Assembly (NCBI RefSeq): GCF_014764365.1
Contig: NZ_CP061718.1
Coordinates: 2,682,501 to 2,746,500 of the forward strand
Length of the DNA: 64,000 nt
DNA from: Roseococcus microcysteis
Lineage (GTDB): Bacteria > Pseudomonadota > Alphaproteobacteria > Acetobacterales > Acetobacteraceae
Direction: 5' to 3'
Shown: piece by piece, positions 15,984 through 24,010 of the stretch
How positions within the stretch are numbered: position 1 is the stretch's first letter
Layout of the letters: each line of letters opens with the position of its first letter
Translations under genes and position numbers: made by a program
Notes under the pieces: model-generated
What the model saw: only the letters and a program-made list of their open reading frames with translations
What the model was told of the DNA's origin: nothing
The model's database searches: none

Positions 15984-17867
15984 ATGCGTGGGCCCGCCCG
16001 CCTGCTGGCCGTGCTGGCCCTGCTGGCGGGCGGTGCCTGGGCGCTGGATCGCGCCTTCCCGCCCAACCTGCTGCGCTATGAGCTGCGCGCGCGCGAAGTG
16101 CCGGCGCGCGATGGCCGCCTGCTGGCGGTCTGGCCCGCGGCGGGCGGCGTGTGGCGCCTGCACACGCGGGCGGAAGACGCGCCGCCGCATTTGATCGAGA
16201 TGCTGATCGCGGCCGAGGATGGCCGCTTCCACCTCCACCCCGGCGTGGACCCGCTGGCCATCACCCGCGCGGCGGCGCAATGGGCGCGGGCGGGCAGGGT
16301 GGTCTCGGGCGGGTCCACGCTGGCCATGCAGGCGGCGCGGCTGCTGGAGCCACGGCCGCGCAACCTCCGCAGCAAGGTGATCGAGACGGCGCGGGCCCTG
16401 CAGCTGCAATGGCGCTTCGGGCGCGCGGGCGTGCTGGACATCTGGCTGACCTTGGCGCCGCAGGGCGGCAATATCGAGGGGCTGCGGGCGGGGGCGCTGG
16501 CCTGGTTCGGACGGCCCTTGTCCACGCTGGACCCGGCGGAATCCGCGCTGCTGGTGGCCCTGGCCCGCCGCCCGGAGGCCACGCGGCCGGATCGTTTCCC
16601 CGAAGCCGCACGCGCAGCGCGGGACGCCGTGCTGCTGGCCCGCGCGCGCGGCGTGGCGACGCAGGCGGAAATCGCGCTGGCGGGCGAGGTGCCCCACCAG
16701 CGCCACGCCCTGCCGCGCCACGCGCCCCATTTCACGCGCGACGCGGCGGCGCCGGCCACGCTGGACCTCGATTTGCAGCGCTCTATCGAGGCGCTGGCGG
16801 CGCGCGCCCTGCACGGGCTGCCGCCCCGCGTGTCGCTGGCCATCATGGTGACGGACATCGCGACCGGCGAGACGCGCGCCGCCTTCGGCGGGGAATGGAT
16901 GGCGGAGGGACGGGCGGGCGCGCTCGATCTGACGCGGGCCGTGCGCTCGCCGGGTTCGGCGCTGAAGCCGCTCGTCTATGCGCTGGCCTTCGAGGCCGGG
17001 GTGGTGCGCCCCGACACGCTGCTGGAGGACCTTCCGCGCCGCTTCGGCACCTACGCGCCCGAAAACTTCGACCGCGAATTCCAGGGAAGGCTGCGGGTGG
17101 CGGAAGCGCTTCGGCAAAGCCTGAACCAGCCCGCCGTGGCCCTGTTGCAGGAGGTGGGGCCCATGCGCCTCGTCACCGCCATGAAGGCGGGTGGCGCCCT
17201 GCCGCGTTTGCCGCCCGGCGCGGAGCCCGCCTTGCCGCTGGCGCTGGGCGGGGTGGGGGTGACGCTGCGGGAGATGATGGGCCTCTACGCCCTGCTCGGG
17301 CGCGAGGGCGGCGGCGCCATCGAGGCGCGGGCCGCCCGCATGGCCGCGCGGCTGCTGGTGCAGCCCTTGCCCGGCGGCGGGCCCCCCGGCATCGCCTGGA
17401 AGACGGGCACGAGCTGGGGCGGGCGCGATGCATGGGCCATGGGGCTGGACGGGCGGCATGTGGTGGGCGTCTGGGTGGGGCGGCCCGATGGCACGCCGAT
17501 GCCGAGGGCGACGGGCGCGCGGCTGGCGCTGCCGCTGCTGGCGCAGGTCTTCGCCCGGCTGCCATCGGCGCCGCTGGAGCCCTGGCCGCTGCGCCCCGGC
17601 CCCACCGTCGCGGCCGCCGCCCCGCGCGCGGACCCCGTGCGGCTGCTCTTCCCGCCGCCCGGCGCCACCCTGCCCGAGGCCGGGCGCGTGGTGCTGCGCG
17701 CCGCCGGCGGCCAGCGCCCGCTGACCTTCCTGGTGGATGGCGCGCCGCTGGCCCTGGACCGCGCGCGGCGCGAGGTGGGCTGGGTGCCGCCCGGTCCTGG
17801 CTTCTACCGCATCACCGTGCTCGACGCCGAGGGCAGCAGCGCGGGGGTGGAGCTGCGGGTGAGATGA
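15984..17867 (+). CDS. pbpC: Penicillin-binding protein 1C
   Basis: 627 residues, bifunctional class A PBP anchored by an N-terminal membrane segment (about 6-20). The glycosyltransferase domain has catalytic Glu78 in IAAEDGRFHLHPG and GGSTLAMQAARLL. The transpeptidase domain has SxxK in SPGSALKP (near 325) and KTGTSWGG (near 473). A C-terminal BiPBP_C-like domain starts near LLFPPPGATLPEAG (about 553), characteristic of PbpC. It polymerises glycan and cross-links peptidoglycan. The alpha-2-macroglobulin gene yfhM that often accompanies pbpC is absent here. ATG 15984 is preferred over the adjacent GTG. Confidence 0.94.
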   Translation: MRGPARLLAVLALLAGGAWALDRAFPPNLLRYELRAREVPARDGRLLAVWPAAGGVWRLHTRAEDAPPHLIEMLIAAEDGRFHLHPGVDPLAITRAAAQWARAGRVVSGGSTLAMQAARLLEPRPRNLRSKVIETARALQLQWRFGRAGVLDIWLTLAPQGGNIEGLRAGALAWFGRPLSTLDPAESALLVALARRPEATRPDRFPEAARAARDAVLLARARGVATQAEIALAGEVPHQRHALPRHAPHFTRDAAAPATLDLDLQRSIEALAARALHGLPPRVSLAIMVTDIATGETRAAFGGEWMAEGRAGALDLTRAVRSPGSALKPLVYALAFEAGVVRPDTLLEDLPRRFGTYAPENFDREFQGRLRVAEALRQSLNQPAVALLQEVGPMRLVTAMKAGGALPRLPPGAEPALPLALGGVGVTLREMMGLYALLGREGGGAIEARAARMAARLLVQPLPGGGPPGIAWKTGTSWGGRDAWAMGLDGRHVVGVWVGRPDGTPMPRATGARLALPLLAQVFARLPSAPLEPWPLRPGPTVAAAAPRADPVRLLFPPPGATLPEAGRVVLRAAGGQRPLTFLVDGAPLALDRARREVGWVPPGPGFYRITVLDAEGSSAGVELRVR

Positions 17868-17892
17868 GCGTCACGCCGGAGGCGTGCGGGCG

Positions 17893-18285
17893 ATGAGTTC
17901 CGAGCTGCGCGCGGCCCTCGTCTATGTGCTGCTGGCCTTCGCGCTGGGCTTCGTGCTGGGCCCGCTGCGGGAGCTGTTCCTGGCCCCCGCGCTGGGCCGC
18001 GTGGGCGCGCTGCTGGTGGAACTGCCGCTGCTGCTGGGCGCCTGCTGGTGGATGGCGCCCCGCGTAATGCGCCGGGTGCCGCCGGGCGTGGGGCGGCTGC
18101 GCGCGGGCTTCGCGGCGCTGGCCCTGCTGCTCTTCCTAGAACTCACGCTGGGGATGGTGCTGCGCGGCTGGGATTTTTCCACCTGGCTGGAGAGCTTCTG
18201 GACCGCCCATGGCGCGGTGACGCTGGCGGGCTACTGGCTCTTCGCGCTCATCCCCTATTGGCGGGGGGTGGGCGCGCGCGGCTGA
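17893..18285 (+). CDS. Hypothetical four-helix membrane protein
   Basis: 130 residues, very hydrophobic. Four membrane segments are visible: LVYVLLAFALGFVLGPL, LLVELPLLLGACWWM, GFAALALLLFLELTLGMVL and AVTLAGYWLFALIPYW. No catalytic motif is recognisable. It starts 25 nt after pbpC on the same strand, so it may be co-transcribed. ATG 17893 is preferred over a GTG three codons earlier. The last 31 nt overlap the convergent 186-residue gene. Function unknown. Confidence 0.7.
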   Translation: MSSELRAALVYVLLAFALGFVLGPLRELFLAPALGRVGALLVELPLLLGACWWMAPRVMRRVPPGVGRLRAGFAALALLLFLELTLGMVLRGWDFSTWLESFWTAHGAVTLAGYWLFALIPYWRGVGARG

Positions 18286-18815
18286 GACAGCGCGGCCAGC
18301 AGCGCCGCGCGCAGGGCGGCGTCGCGCGTCGCCAGTTCGGCGAAATCGCCATCGGTGCCGGGGCGCAGCAGGCCGGTGCAGGCGGCGGGCAGCGTCCCGG
18401 GCGGGTCCTCCGCCATGGCCGCCAGGATGTCCGCATCGGCGCAGGGCGGGGCATCGGGGGGGAAGAGCCACACCATCTGCCCGCGCTGCGTCCAGTCGAA
18501 GCCCGGCTGGTCGAAGAGGGTGGCGATGACGGCCGGGTCACGCGTTTGCACCAGGCCGATGGCGGCGGGCGCGCCCTGGCGGCGCAGGGACCAGGGCGCG
18601 GCCAGGCGGTGCGGCGCCTGGCTCGCCTCGGCCAGGAAGAGGGTGTCCGCCACCGCGCCCAGCGCCGCGGCCAGCGCCGCCACCGTCGCCTCGGGCGGCC
18701 CGGCCTCGCCATCGGCGCGGCGCGGCCAGAGCAGGTGGTCGCACCGCCAGCCGGGCAGGCTGAGCGGCCGCCAGCCGGGGTCGGGCGGCTGTTCGGCGAG
18801 GGTGACGGCCGGCAT
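18255..18815 (-). CDS. Hypothetical protein, possible immunity partner of upstream gene
   Basis: 186 residues, acidic, soluble, no signal or membrane helix: MPAVTLAEQPPDPGW, Trp- and Pro-rich at the start, then Ala-rich helical segments. ATG 18815 lies 2 nt beyond the stop of the upstream gene (TAGCCATG), so the two are translationally coupled. I do not recognise the family. Its size, acidity and tight coupling behind a glycine-zipper, toxin-like protein would fit an immunity protein; this is inference only. The 3' end overlaps the convergent membrane-protein gene by 31 nt. Confidence 0.65.
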   Translation of the reverse strand: MPAVTLAEQPPDPGWRPLSLPGWRCDHLLWPRRADGEAGPPEATVAALAAALGAVADTLFLAEASQAPHRLAAPWSLRRQGAPAAIGLVQTRDPAVIATLFDQPGFDWTQRGQMVWLFPPDAPPCADADILAAMAEDPPGTLPAACTGLLRPGTDGDFAELATRDAALRAALLAALSQPRAPTPRQ

Positions 18816-18817
18816 GG

Positions 18818-19585
18818 CTATTGCACCCGCCCCACGCTGGGCACGGCCGAGCCGCCGCTGGGCCGGGCCCCGCCCAGGGGGGAATTGTCGCGGTATTCGC
18901 GCGCGGAGATCTCCTCGACGATGCGGCGCACCACCTCCTCGCCCAGCTCGATGGCCTCGGTGGTGAGGACCTTGCCGGCCCAGTAGCCGCTGGCGCCGCC
19001 GACCAGGCAGCCCAGCAGCCCGCCCACCGCGGTGCCGCCGCCCGGCTTCACCAGCGTGCCGCCCGCCGCACCCGCTGCGCCGACCACCTTGCACCCCGCC
19101 CAGGCCCCCGCCCAGCCGCCGGTGACGATGGCGAGCTGCCGGAAGGGCCGGTCCGACACCACCACCGAATAGGTGTCGGCCGCCACGCCCACCACCATCA
19201 GCAGCCGCCCGGCATGGCGGAAATAGCGCGCGCCATGATACAGCGCCGCCCCGCCGCGCCCGGCCGGCGTGTGGTTGCCCAGGCCGAATTGCTGCGCCAC
19301 GCCCTTCTGGTTCCAGTGGAAATCCACCCGCCCGGTCGCGACATTGTGCCCATAGTCCAGCCGCAGGTGCCGCCGCCCGGTCGCGTCCTGGATGAAGAGG
19401 GTGGAGGTGGTGCCGCCCTTCGGCCGCCAGCCGCGCGGCGTCAGCTCGATGGCCAGCCCCTTGGTGCCGGGCACCGGGATGCGGACCGTCGCCGCCAGGC
19501 CCGCCCCCACGGGGACCGAGCCGGTGATTTCGCCGCCGGCGTCAATGATCGCGCCCGCGGCCTCCCATTCCACCAAGGTGTCCAT
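18818..19585 (-). CDS. Uncharacterised protein resembling a polymorphic-toxin C-terminal module
   Basis: 255 residues. The N-terminal beta-rich half contains RHLRLDYGHNVATGRVDFHW and NQKGVAQQFGLGNHTP. The C-terminal half has two hydrophobic Gly/Ala-rich hairpins (GGWAGAWAGCKVVGAAGAAG; GGTAVGGLLGCLVGGASGYW), then an acidic helix. From memory such modules occur at the ends of Rhs/PAAR-type toxins, where gly-zipper hairpins may insert in membranes; I could not verify this. There is no signal peptide, Rhs repeat or PAAR domain, so it would be an orphan. GGGAGGG precedes ATG 19585. Confidence 0.6.
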   Translation of the reverse strand: MDTLVEWEAAGAIIDAGGEITGSVPVGAGLAATVRIPVPGTKGLAIELTPRGWRPKGGTTSTLFIQDATGRRHLRLDYGHNVATGRVDFHWNQKGVAQQFGLGNHTPAGRGGAALYHGARYFRHAGRLLMVVGVAADTYSVVVSDRPFRQLAIVTGGWAGAWAGCKVVGAAGAAGGTLVKPGGGTAVGGLLGCLVGGASGYWAGKVLTTEAIELGEEVVRRIVEEISAREYRDNSPLGGARPSGGSAVPSVGRVQ

Positions 19586-19625
19586 CTGGCCCTCCCGGAA
19601 GGGGGAAGGATAGCGAATAGCGCGC

Positions 19626-20000
19626 TCAGCGGCAGCCCTGACGGTCCATATGCCCCTGGGCCATGGAAATCCGGAACCGCGCCTGTTCCTGCATGGAGGG
19701 GATCTGCGCGGCGCTGGTGGCGCCCGTCATGTTGGCGGCCAGGCCCGCGGCCTCGGCGGTGTGGGCGGCCAGCGTGGCGCAGCCGCAGCCGATGAAGACG
19801 GGCACGGCGGCGCGCAGGCGGGTGGACATCTCCTCGCCCCGGGCGCGGCCGTCCAGCAGGCCGGGCGGGGGCAGGGCGGCGAGGCGCGCGGCGTCGCGCA
19901 GCGCCTCCACCCCCGCGCCGAAATCACAGCGCGGGCGGGGCAGGCCGGATTGCGCCATGAGCAGCGGCGAGAGCGCCAGCAGGATCAGACCACGCCGCAT
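19626..20000 (-). CDS. Hypothetical exported protein
   Basis: 124 residues. A short signal peptide MRRGLILLALSPLLMAQSG precedes a mature part with Cys at PRPRCDFG and a CGC pair in VFIGCGCATLAAH. The remainder is helical and ends MDRQGCR, so four cysteines could form disulfides in the periplasm. No family recognised. ATG 20000 overlaps the end of the pseudouridine synthase gene by 16 nt, supporting co-transcription. The ORF ends 40 nt before the toxin-like gene start on the same strand. Confidence 0.6.
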   Translation of the reverse strand: MRRGLILLALSPLLMAQSGLPRPRCDFGAGVEALRDAARLAALPPPGLLDGRARGEEMSTRLRAAVPVFIGCGCATLAAHTAEAAGLAANMTGATSAAQIPSMQEQARFRISMAQGHMDRQGCR

Positions 20001-20644
20001 CGCGCCAGGGCCTCCGTCATGTGGGATGGGATGGGGGCCGTCGCGGCGCGCGGCGGGTCGAGCGGCAGGGACAGCGCGCGCGCCAGCAGGTGCAGGGCGC
20101 CCGCGCCGCCGCCATAGCGCGCATCGCCCAGGATGGGGCAGCCCAGATGCGCCATATGGACGCGCAGCTGGTGGGTGCGGCCGGTGCGGGGTTGCAGTTC
20201 CACCGCCGTCAGCTCGCCATCGCGGCCCAGCACGCGATACTGCGTGCGGGCGGGCTGGCCGGCGGGGTCCACCACCATGCGCCAGCCCTCGGCCTTGGTG
20301 CTGCGCTTGAGCAAAGGGGCGTTCACTTCGCCGGCCAGCGCGGGCGGGGTGCCGCGCAGCACGGCCCAATAGGTCTTTCGCGCACGGCCTTCGGCGAAGA
20401 GCGCACCCAGCGCCGCCAGCGCCGGCTTGGTGCGGCCAAGCGCCAGGCAGCCCGCCGTGTCCTGGTCCAGCCGGTGCGCGGGCTGCGGCAGGTGCCGCTT
20501 GCCCTGTTGCAGCACGGGGAGCCAGCCTTCCAGCGAGGCACCGCCACGCGGGCCGGCATGCACCGCCAGGCCCGCGGGCTTGTCGAGGATGATCACCTCG
20601 GCATCCTGGTGGAGGATGCGCGCGAGCGGGTCTGGGCTATTCAG
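19985..20644 (-). CDS. RluA-family pseudouridine synthase
   Basis: About 219 residues. It isomerises uridine to pseudouridine in RNA. The catalytic motif is HRLDQDTAG (Asp), with LDKPAGLAVHAGP before it and RTGRTHQLRVHM after, all diagnostic of RluA/RluC/RluD-type enzymes. No N-terminal S4 domain. No ATG, GTG or TTG is well placed. The best candidate is CTG at 20644, which overlaps the ilvE stop (GCTGAATAGCC); the exact start is therefore uncertain, though homology begins within ten residues of it. The RNA target is not assignable. Confidence 0.85.
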   Translation of the reverse strand: MNSPDPLARILHQDAEVIILDKPAGLAVHAGPRGGASLEGWLPVLQQGKRHLPQPAHRLDQDTAGCLALGRTKPALAALGALFAEGRARKTYWAVLRGTPPALAGEVNAPLLKRSTKAEGWRMVVDPAGQPARTQYRVLGRDGELTAVELQPRTGRTHQLRVHMAHLGCPILGDARYGGGAGALHLLARALSLPLDPPRAATAPIPSHMTEALARCGVV

Positions 20645-21515
20645 CCGCGGCCGCCGCAGGTTCCACCACGCGCGGCTGGGCGCGCATCCAGGCGAAGTAG
20701 AGGTCCCGCGCCTTGGTCGTGATCGGCCCGATGGGCAGGTCGCGGCCATTGTAGCGGGTGCAGGGCTGCACCTTGCCGTAATTGCCGGTGGAGAAGATCT
20801 CGTCGGCCGTCTCCAGCTCCTCCGGGCGCACGGCGCGTTCCTCGACGGGGATGCCCGCCTCGGTCAGCAGCTTGATGACGCGCTGGCGGGTGATACCGTT
20901 CAGGAAGGTGTGGTTCACGGCGGGTGTCACGGCCACGCCATCCTTCACGAACCAGAGGTTCGAGCTGGCGAATTCCGCGATGTTGCCCGCCACGTCGCTC
21001 ATCACCGCCATGTTGGCCCCATGCTCCACCGCCCAGGCCGTGGCGCGGGAGCCGTTGGGGTAGAGGCAGGCGGCCTTGGCATCCGTCGGCGCCATGTCGG
21101 TCGCGGGCCGGCGGAAGGGCGTCAGCATGGCCGAGAAGCCGGCCCATTCGGGCATGGGCGTGTCGTAGAGGGAGAGGATGAAATCCGTGCTGTCCGGGTC
21201 GGGCCGCGCGGCGCCCAGGCCGCGGCGGATGAAGAACATCGGCCGGACATAGAGGGTGGCGCCGGCGCCCATGCGGCGGATGCCCTCCTCGCAGAGTTCC
21301 TGGATGCGCTCGGCCGTGACGGTCGGCTTCATGCCCATGACCTTGGCGGAGCGGATGGCGCGGGCGCAGTGGCGGTCGAGGTCGGGCGCCCAGCCCTCGA
21401 TGGCGCGGGCGCCGTCGAAGATCACGGAACCCAGCCAGAAGGCATGGTCCATGGGGCCCAGGATCTTGGGCTCCTCGGTGAACCATTGCCCGTCATACCA
21501 GAACACGCCCGCCAT
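20637..21515 (-). CDS. ilvE: Branched-chain amino acid aminotransferase
   Basis: 292 residues, fold-type IV PLP enzyme. Interconverts Leu/Ile/Val with their 2-keto acids using glutamate/2-oxoglutarate. Visible features: FWYDGQWFTEE and LGSVIFDGARAIEG at the N-terminus, the PLP lysine region DAKAACLYPNGSRA, Glu in NIAEFASSNLWFV, and TFLNGITRQRVIKL. ATG 21515 follows a strong AGGAGG; an upstream in-frame ATG is discarded. D-amino-acid transaminase or lyase homologues share the fold, but the length and motifs favour IlvE. Divergent from the SAF/UxaA pair. Confidence 0.88.
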   Translation of the reverse strand: MAGVFWYDGQWFTEEPKILGPMDHAFWLGSVIFDGARAIEGWAPDLDRHCARAIRSAKVMGMKPTVTAERIQELCEEGIRRMGAGATLYVRPMFFIRRGLGAARPDPDSTDFILSLYDTPMPEWAGFSAMLTPFRRPATDMAPTDAKAACLYPNGSRATAWAVEHGANMAVMSDVAGNIAEFASSNLWFVKDGVAVTPAVNHTFLNGITRQRVIKLLTEAGIPVEERAVRPEELETADEIFSTGNYGKVQPCTRYNGRDLPIGPITTKARDLYFAWMRAQPRVVEPAAAAAE

Positions 21516-21560
21516 GGTGGCCTCCTTCGCAAGGCATGAGATTGCCACGGCGACGGGCCG

Positions 21561-21587
21561 GCTTGAACCCCCGGGCTTGAACCCCCG
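21561..21587. repeat. Tandem 13-bp direct repeat in divergent promoter
   Basis: GCTTGAACCCCCG occurs twice, at 21561-21573 and 21575-21587, one per 14 bp. A GGGGCAACCCC-type inverted segment follows directly. The repeat lies in the 152-bp region between the divergent ilvE and SAF/UxaA genes. It may be a regulator site; no protein can be named. Confidence 0.35.
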
Positions 21588-21667
21588 TCAGGGGCAACCC
21601 CTGTTGTAGGGGAATGGGGCGCAGTCTAGCCTTCCCGCCATTGCGAATTGAGGGAGGTACCCAACAG

Positions 21668-21952
21668 ATGACGATCCATTTCGTCGTGCATGACGAGGGG
21701 GATTCCGTGGGGGTCGTGGTGGTGGAGGGGCTCAAGGCCTCCAACCGCATCAGCGGCTGGATCATGGACCAGGACAAGATGATCGACTTCGACGCGAAGT
21801 CGGACATTCCCATCGGCCACAAGCTGGCGGTGAAGCCCATCAAGGCGGGCGACGCCATCATCAAATATGGCGTGGATATCGGGAAGGCCATCGCGGACAT
21901 CGCCCCGGGCGAGCATCTGCACGTGCACAACGTCAAGACGAAGCGCTGGTGA
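21668..21952 (+). CDS. SAF-domain small subunit of UxaA/SuyA-type lyase
   Basis: 94 residues forming one SAF domain: [18 protein letters not shown], then [18 protein letters not shown] and ending [14 protein letters not shown]. In altronate and galactarate dehydratases this is the N-terminal domain of one chain; here it is a separate small subunit, as in (R)-sulfolactate sulfo-lyase SuyA and some split sugar-acid dehydratases. GGGAGGT precedes ATG 21668. The large subunit starts 10 nt downstream. The two should form one enzyme. Confidence 0.85.
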   Translation: MTIHFVVHDEGDSVGVVVVEGLKASNRISGWIMDQDKMIDFDAKSDIPIGHKLAVKPIKAGDAIIKYGVDIGKAIADIAPGEHLHVHNVKTKRW

Positions 21953-21962
21953 GGGCACTGCC

Positions 21963-23138
21963 ATGGGCATCAATCTGAAGGACGCCAGCTTCGAAGGCTG
22001 GCGCCGCGAGAACGGCCGGATGGGCGTGCGCAACCACGTGCTGATCCTGCCAGTGGACGACATCTCCAACGCCGCAGCCGAGGGCGTGGCCCGCAACATC
22101 CAGGGCTGCCTCGCCATCCCGCACGCCTATGGGCGCTTGCAGTTCGGCGCGGACCTCGACCTGCACTTCCGCACCATCATCGGCACGGGCTGCAACCCCA
22201 ATGTGGCGGCCGTCGTCGTCATCGGGATCGAGCCGGGCTGGACGGGCAAGGTGGCCGAGGGCATCGCCGCCACCGGCAAGCCCGTGGAGGCCTTCTCCAT
22301 CGAGCAGAATGGCGACATCAACACCATCGCCGCCGCCTCCCGCGCCGCCTACCGCATGGTGCGCCACGCGACGGGGCTGAAGCGCACGCGCGCGCCGCTG
22401 CAGGATCTCTGGGTCTCGACCAAGTGCGGCGAGAGCGACACGACCTCGGGCCTCGCCTCCTGCCCCACGGTCGGCAACAGCTTCGACAAGCTGTGGGAGA
22501 ACGGGAACACCCTCGTGTTCGGCGAGACCTCCGAGATCACGGGTGGCGAACACCTGGTGGCCGCGCGCTGCCGCACGCCTGAAATCCGCGCCGAGTTCAT
22601 GCGGATGTTCGACCGCTACCAGGCGGTGATCGAGGCCAACAAGACCTCGGACCTGTCGGAAAGCCAGCCCACCAAGGGCAACATCGAGGGTGGGCTGACC
22701 ACCATCGAGGAAAAGGCGCTCGGCAACATCCAGAAGATCGGCAAGAAGTGCACGGTGGATGGCGTGCTGGACAAGGCCGAGATGCCGACGCATCCCGGGC
22801 TGTGGTTCATGGATTCGTCCTCCGCGGCGGCCGAGATGGTGACGCTCTGCGCGGCCTCGGGCTTCGCGGTGCACACCTTCCCGACGGGCCAGGGCAATGT
22901 GATCGGCAACCCCATCGTCCCGGTCATCAAGCTGACGGCCAATCCGCGCACCATGCGCACCATGTCCGAACACGTGGACGTGGACGTGACCGGCCTGCTG
23001 CAGAAGACCATGAACATGGACGATGCGGGCGAGGCGCTGCTGGACTGCATCCTGCGCACCGCCGATGGCCAGCACACGGCGGCGGAAATCCTGGGCCACC
23101 GGGAATTCAGCCTGACGCGGCTCTACGAGAGCGCGTGA
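21963..23138 (+). CDS. UxaA/SuyB-family dehydratase or lyase, large subunit
   Basis: 391 residues. It matches the catalytic C-terminal part of altronate/galactarate dehydratases: [13 protein letters not shown] near the start, [27 protein letters not shown] in the middle, and [20 protein letters not shown] near the end. Cysteines at TGC, KCGES and ASCP are probable iron ligands. With the preceding SAF gene it forms a two-subunit lyase that beta-eliminates water (sugar acids) or sulfite (sulfolactate). An HpaI aldolase lies convergently next door, which favours sugar-acid catabolism, but the substrate is open. Confidence 0.86.
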   Translation: MGINLKDASFEGWRRENGRMGVRNHVLILPVDDISNAAAEGVARNIQGCLAIPHAYGRLQFGADLDLHFRTIIGTGCNPNVAAVVVIGIEPGWTGKVAEGIAATGKPVEAFSIEQNGDINTIAAASRAAYRMVRHATGLKRTRAPLQDLWVSTKCGESDTTSGLASCPTVGNSFDKLWENGNTLVFGETSEITGGEHLVAARCRTPEIRAEFMRMFDRYQAVIEANKTSDLSESQPTKGNIEGGLTTIEEKALGNIQKIGKKCTVDGVLDKAEMPTHPGLWFMDSSSAAAEMVTLCAASGFAVHTFPTGQGNVIGNPIVPVIKLTANPRTMRTMSEHVDVDVTGLLQKTMNMDDAGEALLDCILRTADGQHTAAEILGHREFSLTRLYESA

Positions 23139-23145
23139 ACGGGAA

Positions 23146-23167
23146 GGGGGCGCCGGAAGGCGCCCCC
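23146..23167. terminator. Bidirectional hairpin between convergent genes
   Basis: A perfect 9-bp stem, GGGGGCGCC/GGCGCCCCC, with a GGAA tetraloop fills most of the 36-nt gap between the convergent UxaA-type and aldolase genes. There is no T-tract on either side, so termination may depend on the stem alone or on Rho. Confidence 0.65.
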
Positions 23168-23174
23168 GAACCAC

Positions 23175-23939
23175 CTAACCGCGGGCGACCTTCACCGCAT
23201 TCTTCGACGCCGCCACCATCAGCCCGACCTCATTGGCGATGGTCACAAGCTTGAAGCCCATCTTGATCATCCGGTTCGCGTATTCCGGCGTGCCATTGTG
23301 CAGCCCCGCCGCGATGCCGCGCTTGGACGTCTCCTTCAGCAGCTTTTCGTAGATGTTCAGGACGAAGGGGTCCTCCACGTCCAGCTTCGGCGTCAGCCCA
23401 TAGCTGAACGACAGGTCGGACGGGCCAATGTAGATGCCATCAATGCCCGGCACGTCCAGGATGGCCTCGATGTTCTCGATGGCCTGCTTCGTCTCGATCA
23501 TGGGGATGACCAGGATCTCGTCATTCGCCGTGGCCTGGTAGCCGCCCGCGCTGCCATAGGCGCCGGCGCGGATGGGGCCGTTGCTGCGCGTGCCGGCCGG
23601 CGGGTACTTGGCATACTGAACCAGGTTCGCCGCCTCCTGCGGCGTGTTCACCATCGGGCAGATCACGCCATAGGCGCCGGCATCCAGCACCTTGCCCACG
23701 ATGCCCGGCTCGTTCCACGGCACGCGCACCATGGGCGTGGCGCCGGAGCCCGAGGCCGCGATGCCCTGGAAGCACGCCACGCAGGACAGGTAGTCCTGCA
23801 CGCCATGCTGCATGTCCACCGTGACGCTGTCCCAGCCGCACTGGCTGTACATCTCGGCGGAGAAGGCGTTGGGAATGGCCAGCCAGCCATTCACCACCGC
23901 CTTGCCGGCCTTCCACGCTTCCTTGACCTTGTTGGGCAT
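23175..23939 (-). CDS. HpcH/HpaI family aldolase
   Basis: 254 residues, class II (metal-dependent) pyruvate aldolase fold. VDMQHGVQDY carries the His/Asp region, ARVPW-like MVRVPWNEPG follows, then ICPMVNTPQEAANLV and metal ligands in PMIETKQAIENIE and YIGPSDLSFSYG. It cleaves or forms 2-keto-3-deoxy or 4-hydroxy-2-keto acids to pyruvate plus an aldehyde. ATG 23939 starts at MPNKVKEAWKAGK, where homology begins. It lies opposite the UxaA-type lyase, so dehydratase plus aldolase could form a two-step sugar-acid pathway (inference). Confidence 0.9.
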   Translation of the reverse strand: MPNKVKEAWKAGKAVVNGWLAIPNAFSAEMYSQCGWDSVTVDMQHGVQDYLSCVACFQGIAASGSGATPMVRVPWNEPGIVGKVLDAGAYGVICPMVNTPQEAANLVQYAKYPPAGTRSNGPIRAGAYGSAGGYQATANDEILVIPMIETKQAIENIEAILDVPGIDGIYIGPSDLSFSYGLTPKLDVEDPFVLNIYEKLLKETSKRGIAAGLHNGTPEYANRMIKMGFKLVTIANEVGLMVAASKNAVKVARG

Positions 23940-24010
23940 CGCGCGCTTCCTCTCCCGCGTTTCGCGAGCGAGGCTAGGCGCGGCGCCCGCTGCCATCAAT
24001 CCCTGGCCCC

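Noticed and set aside
22960-22990. CACGTG core resembling a parS site
   Set aside because: It lies inside the UxaA-type coding sequence and its flanks do not match TGTTNCACGTGNAACA; no other parS-like site was seen.
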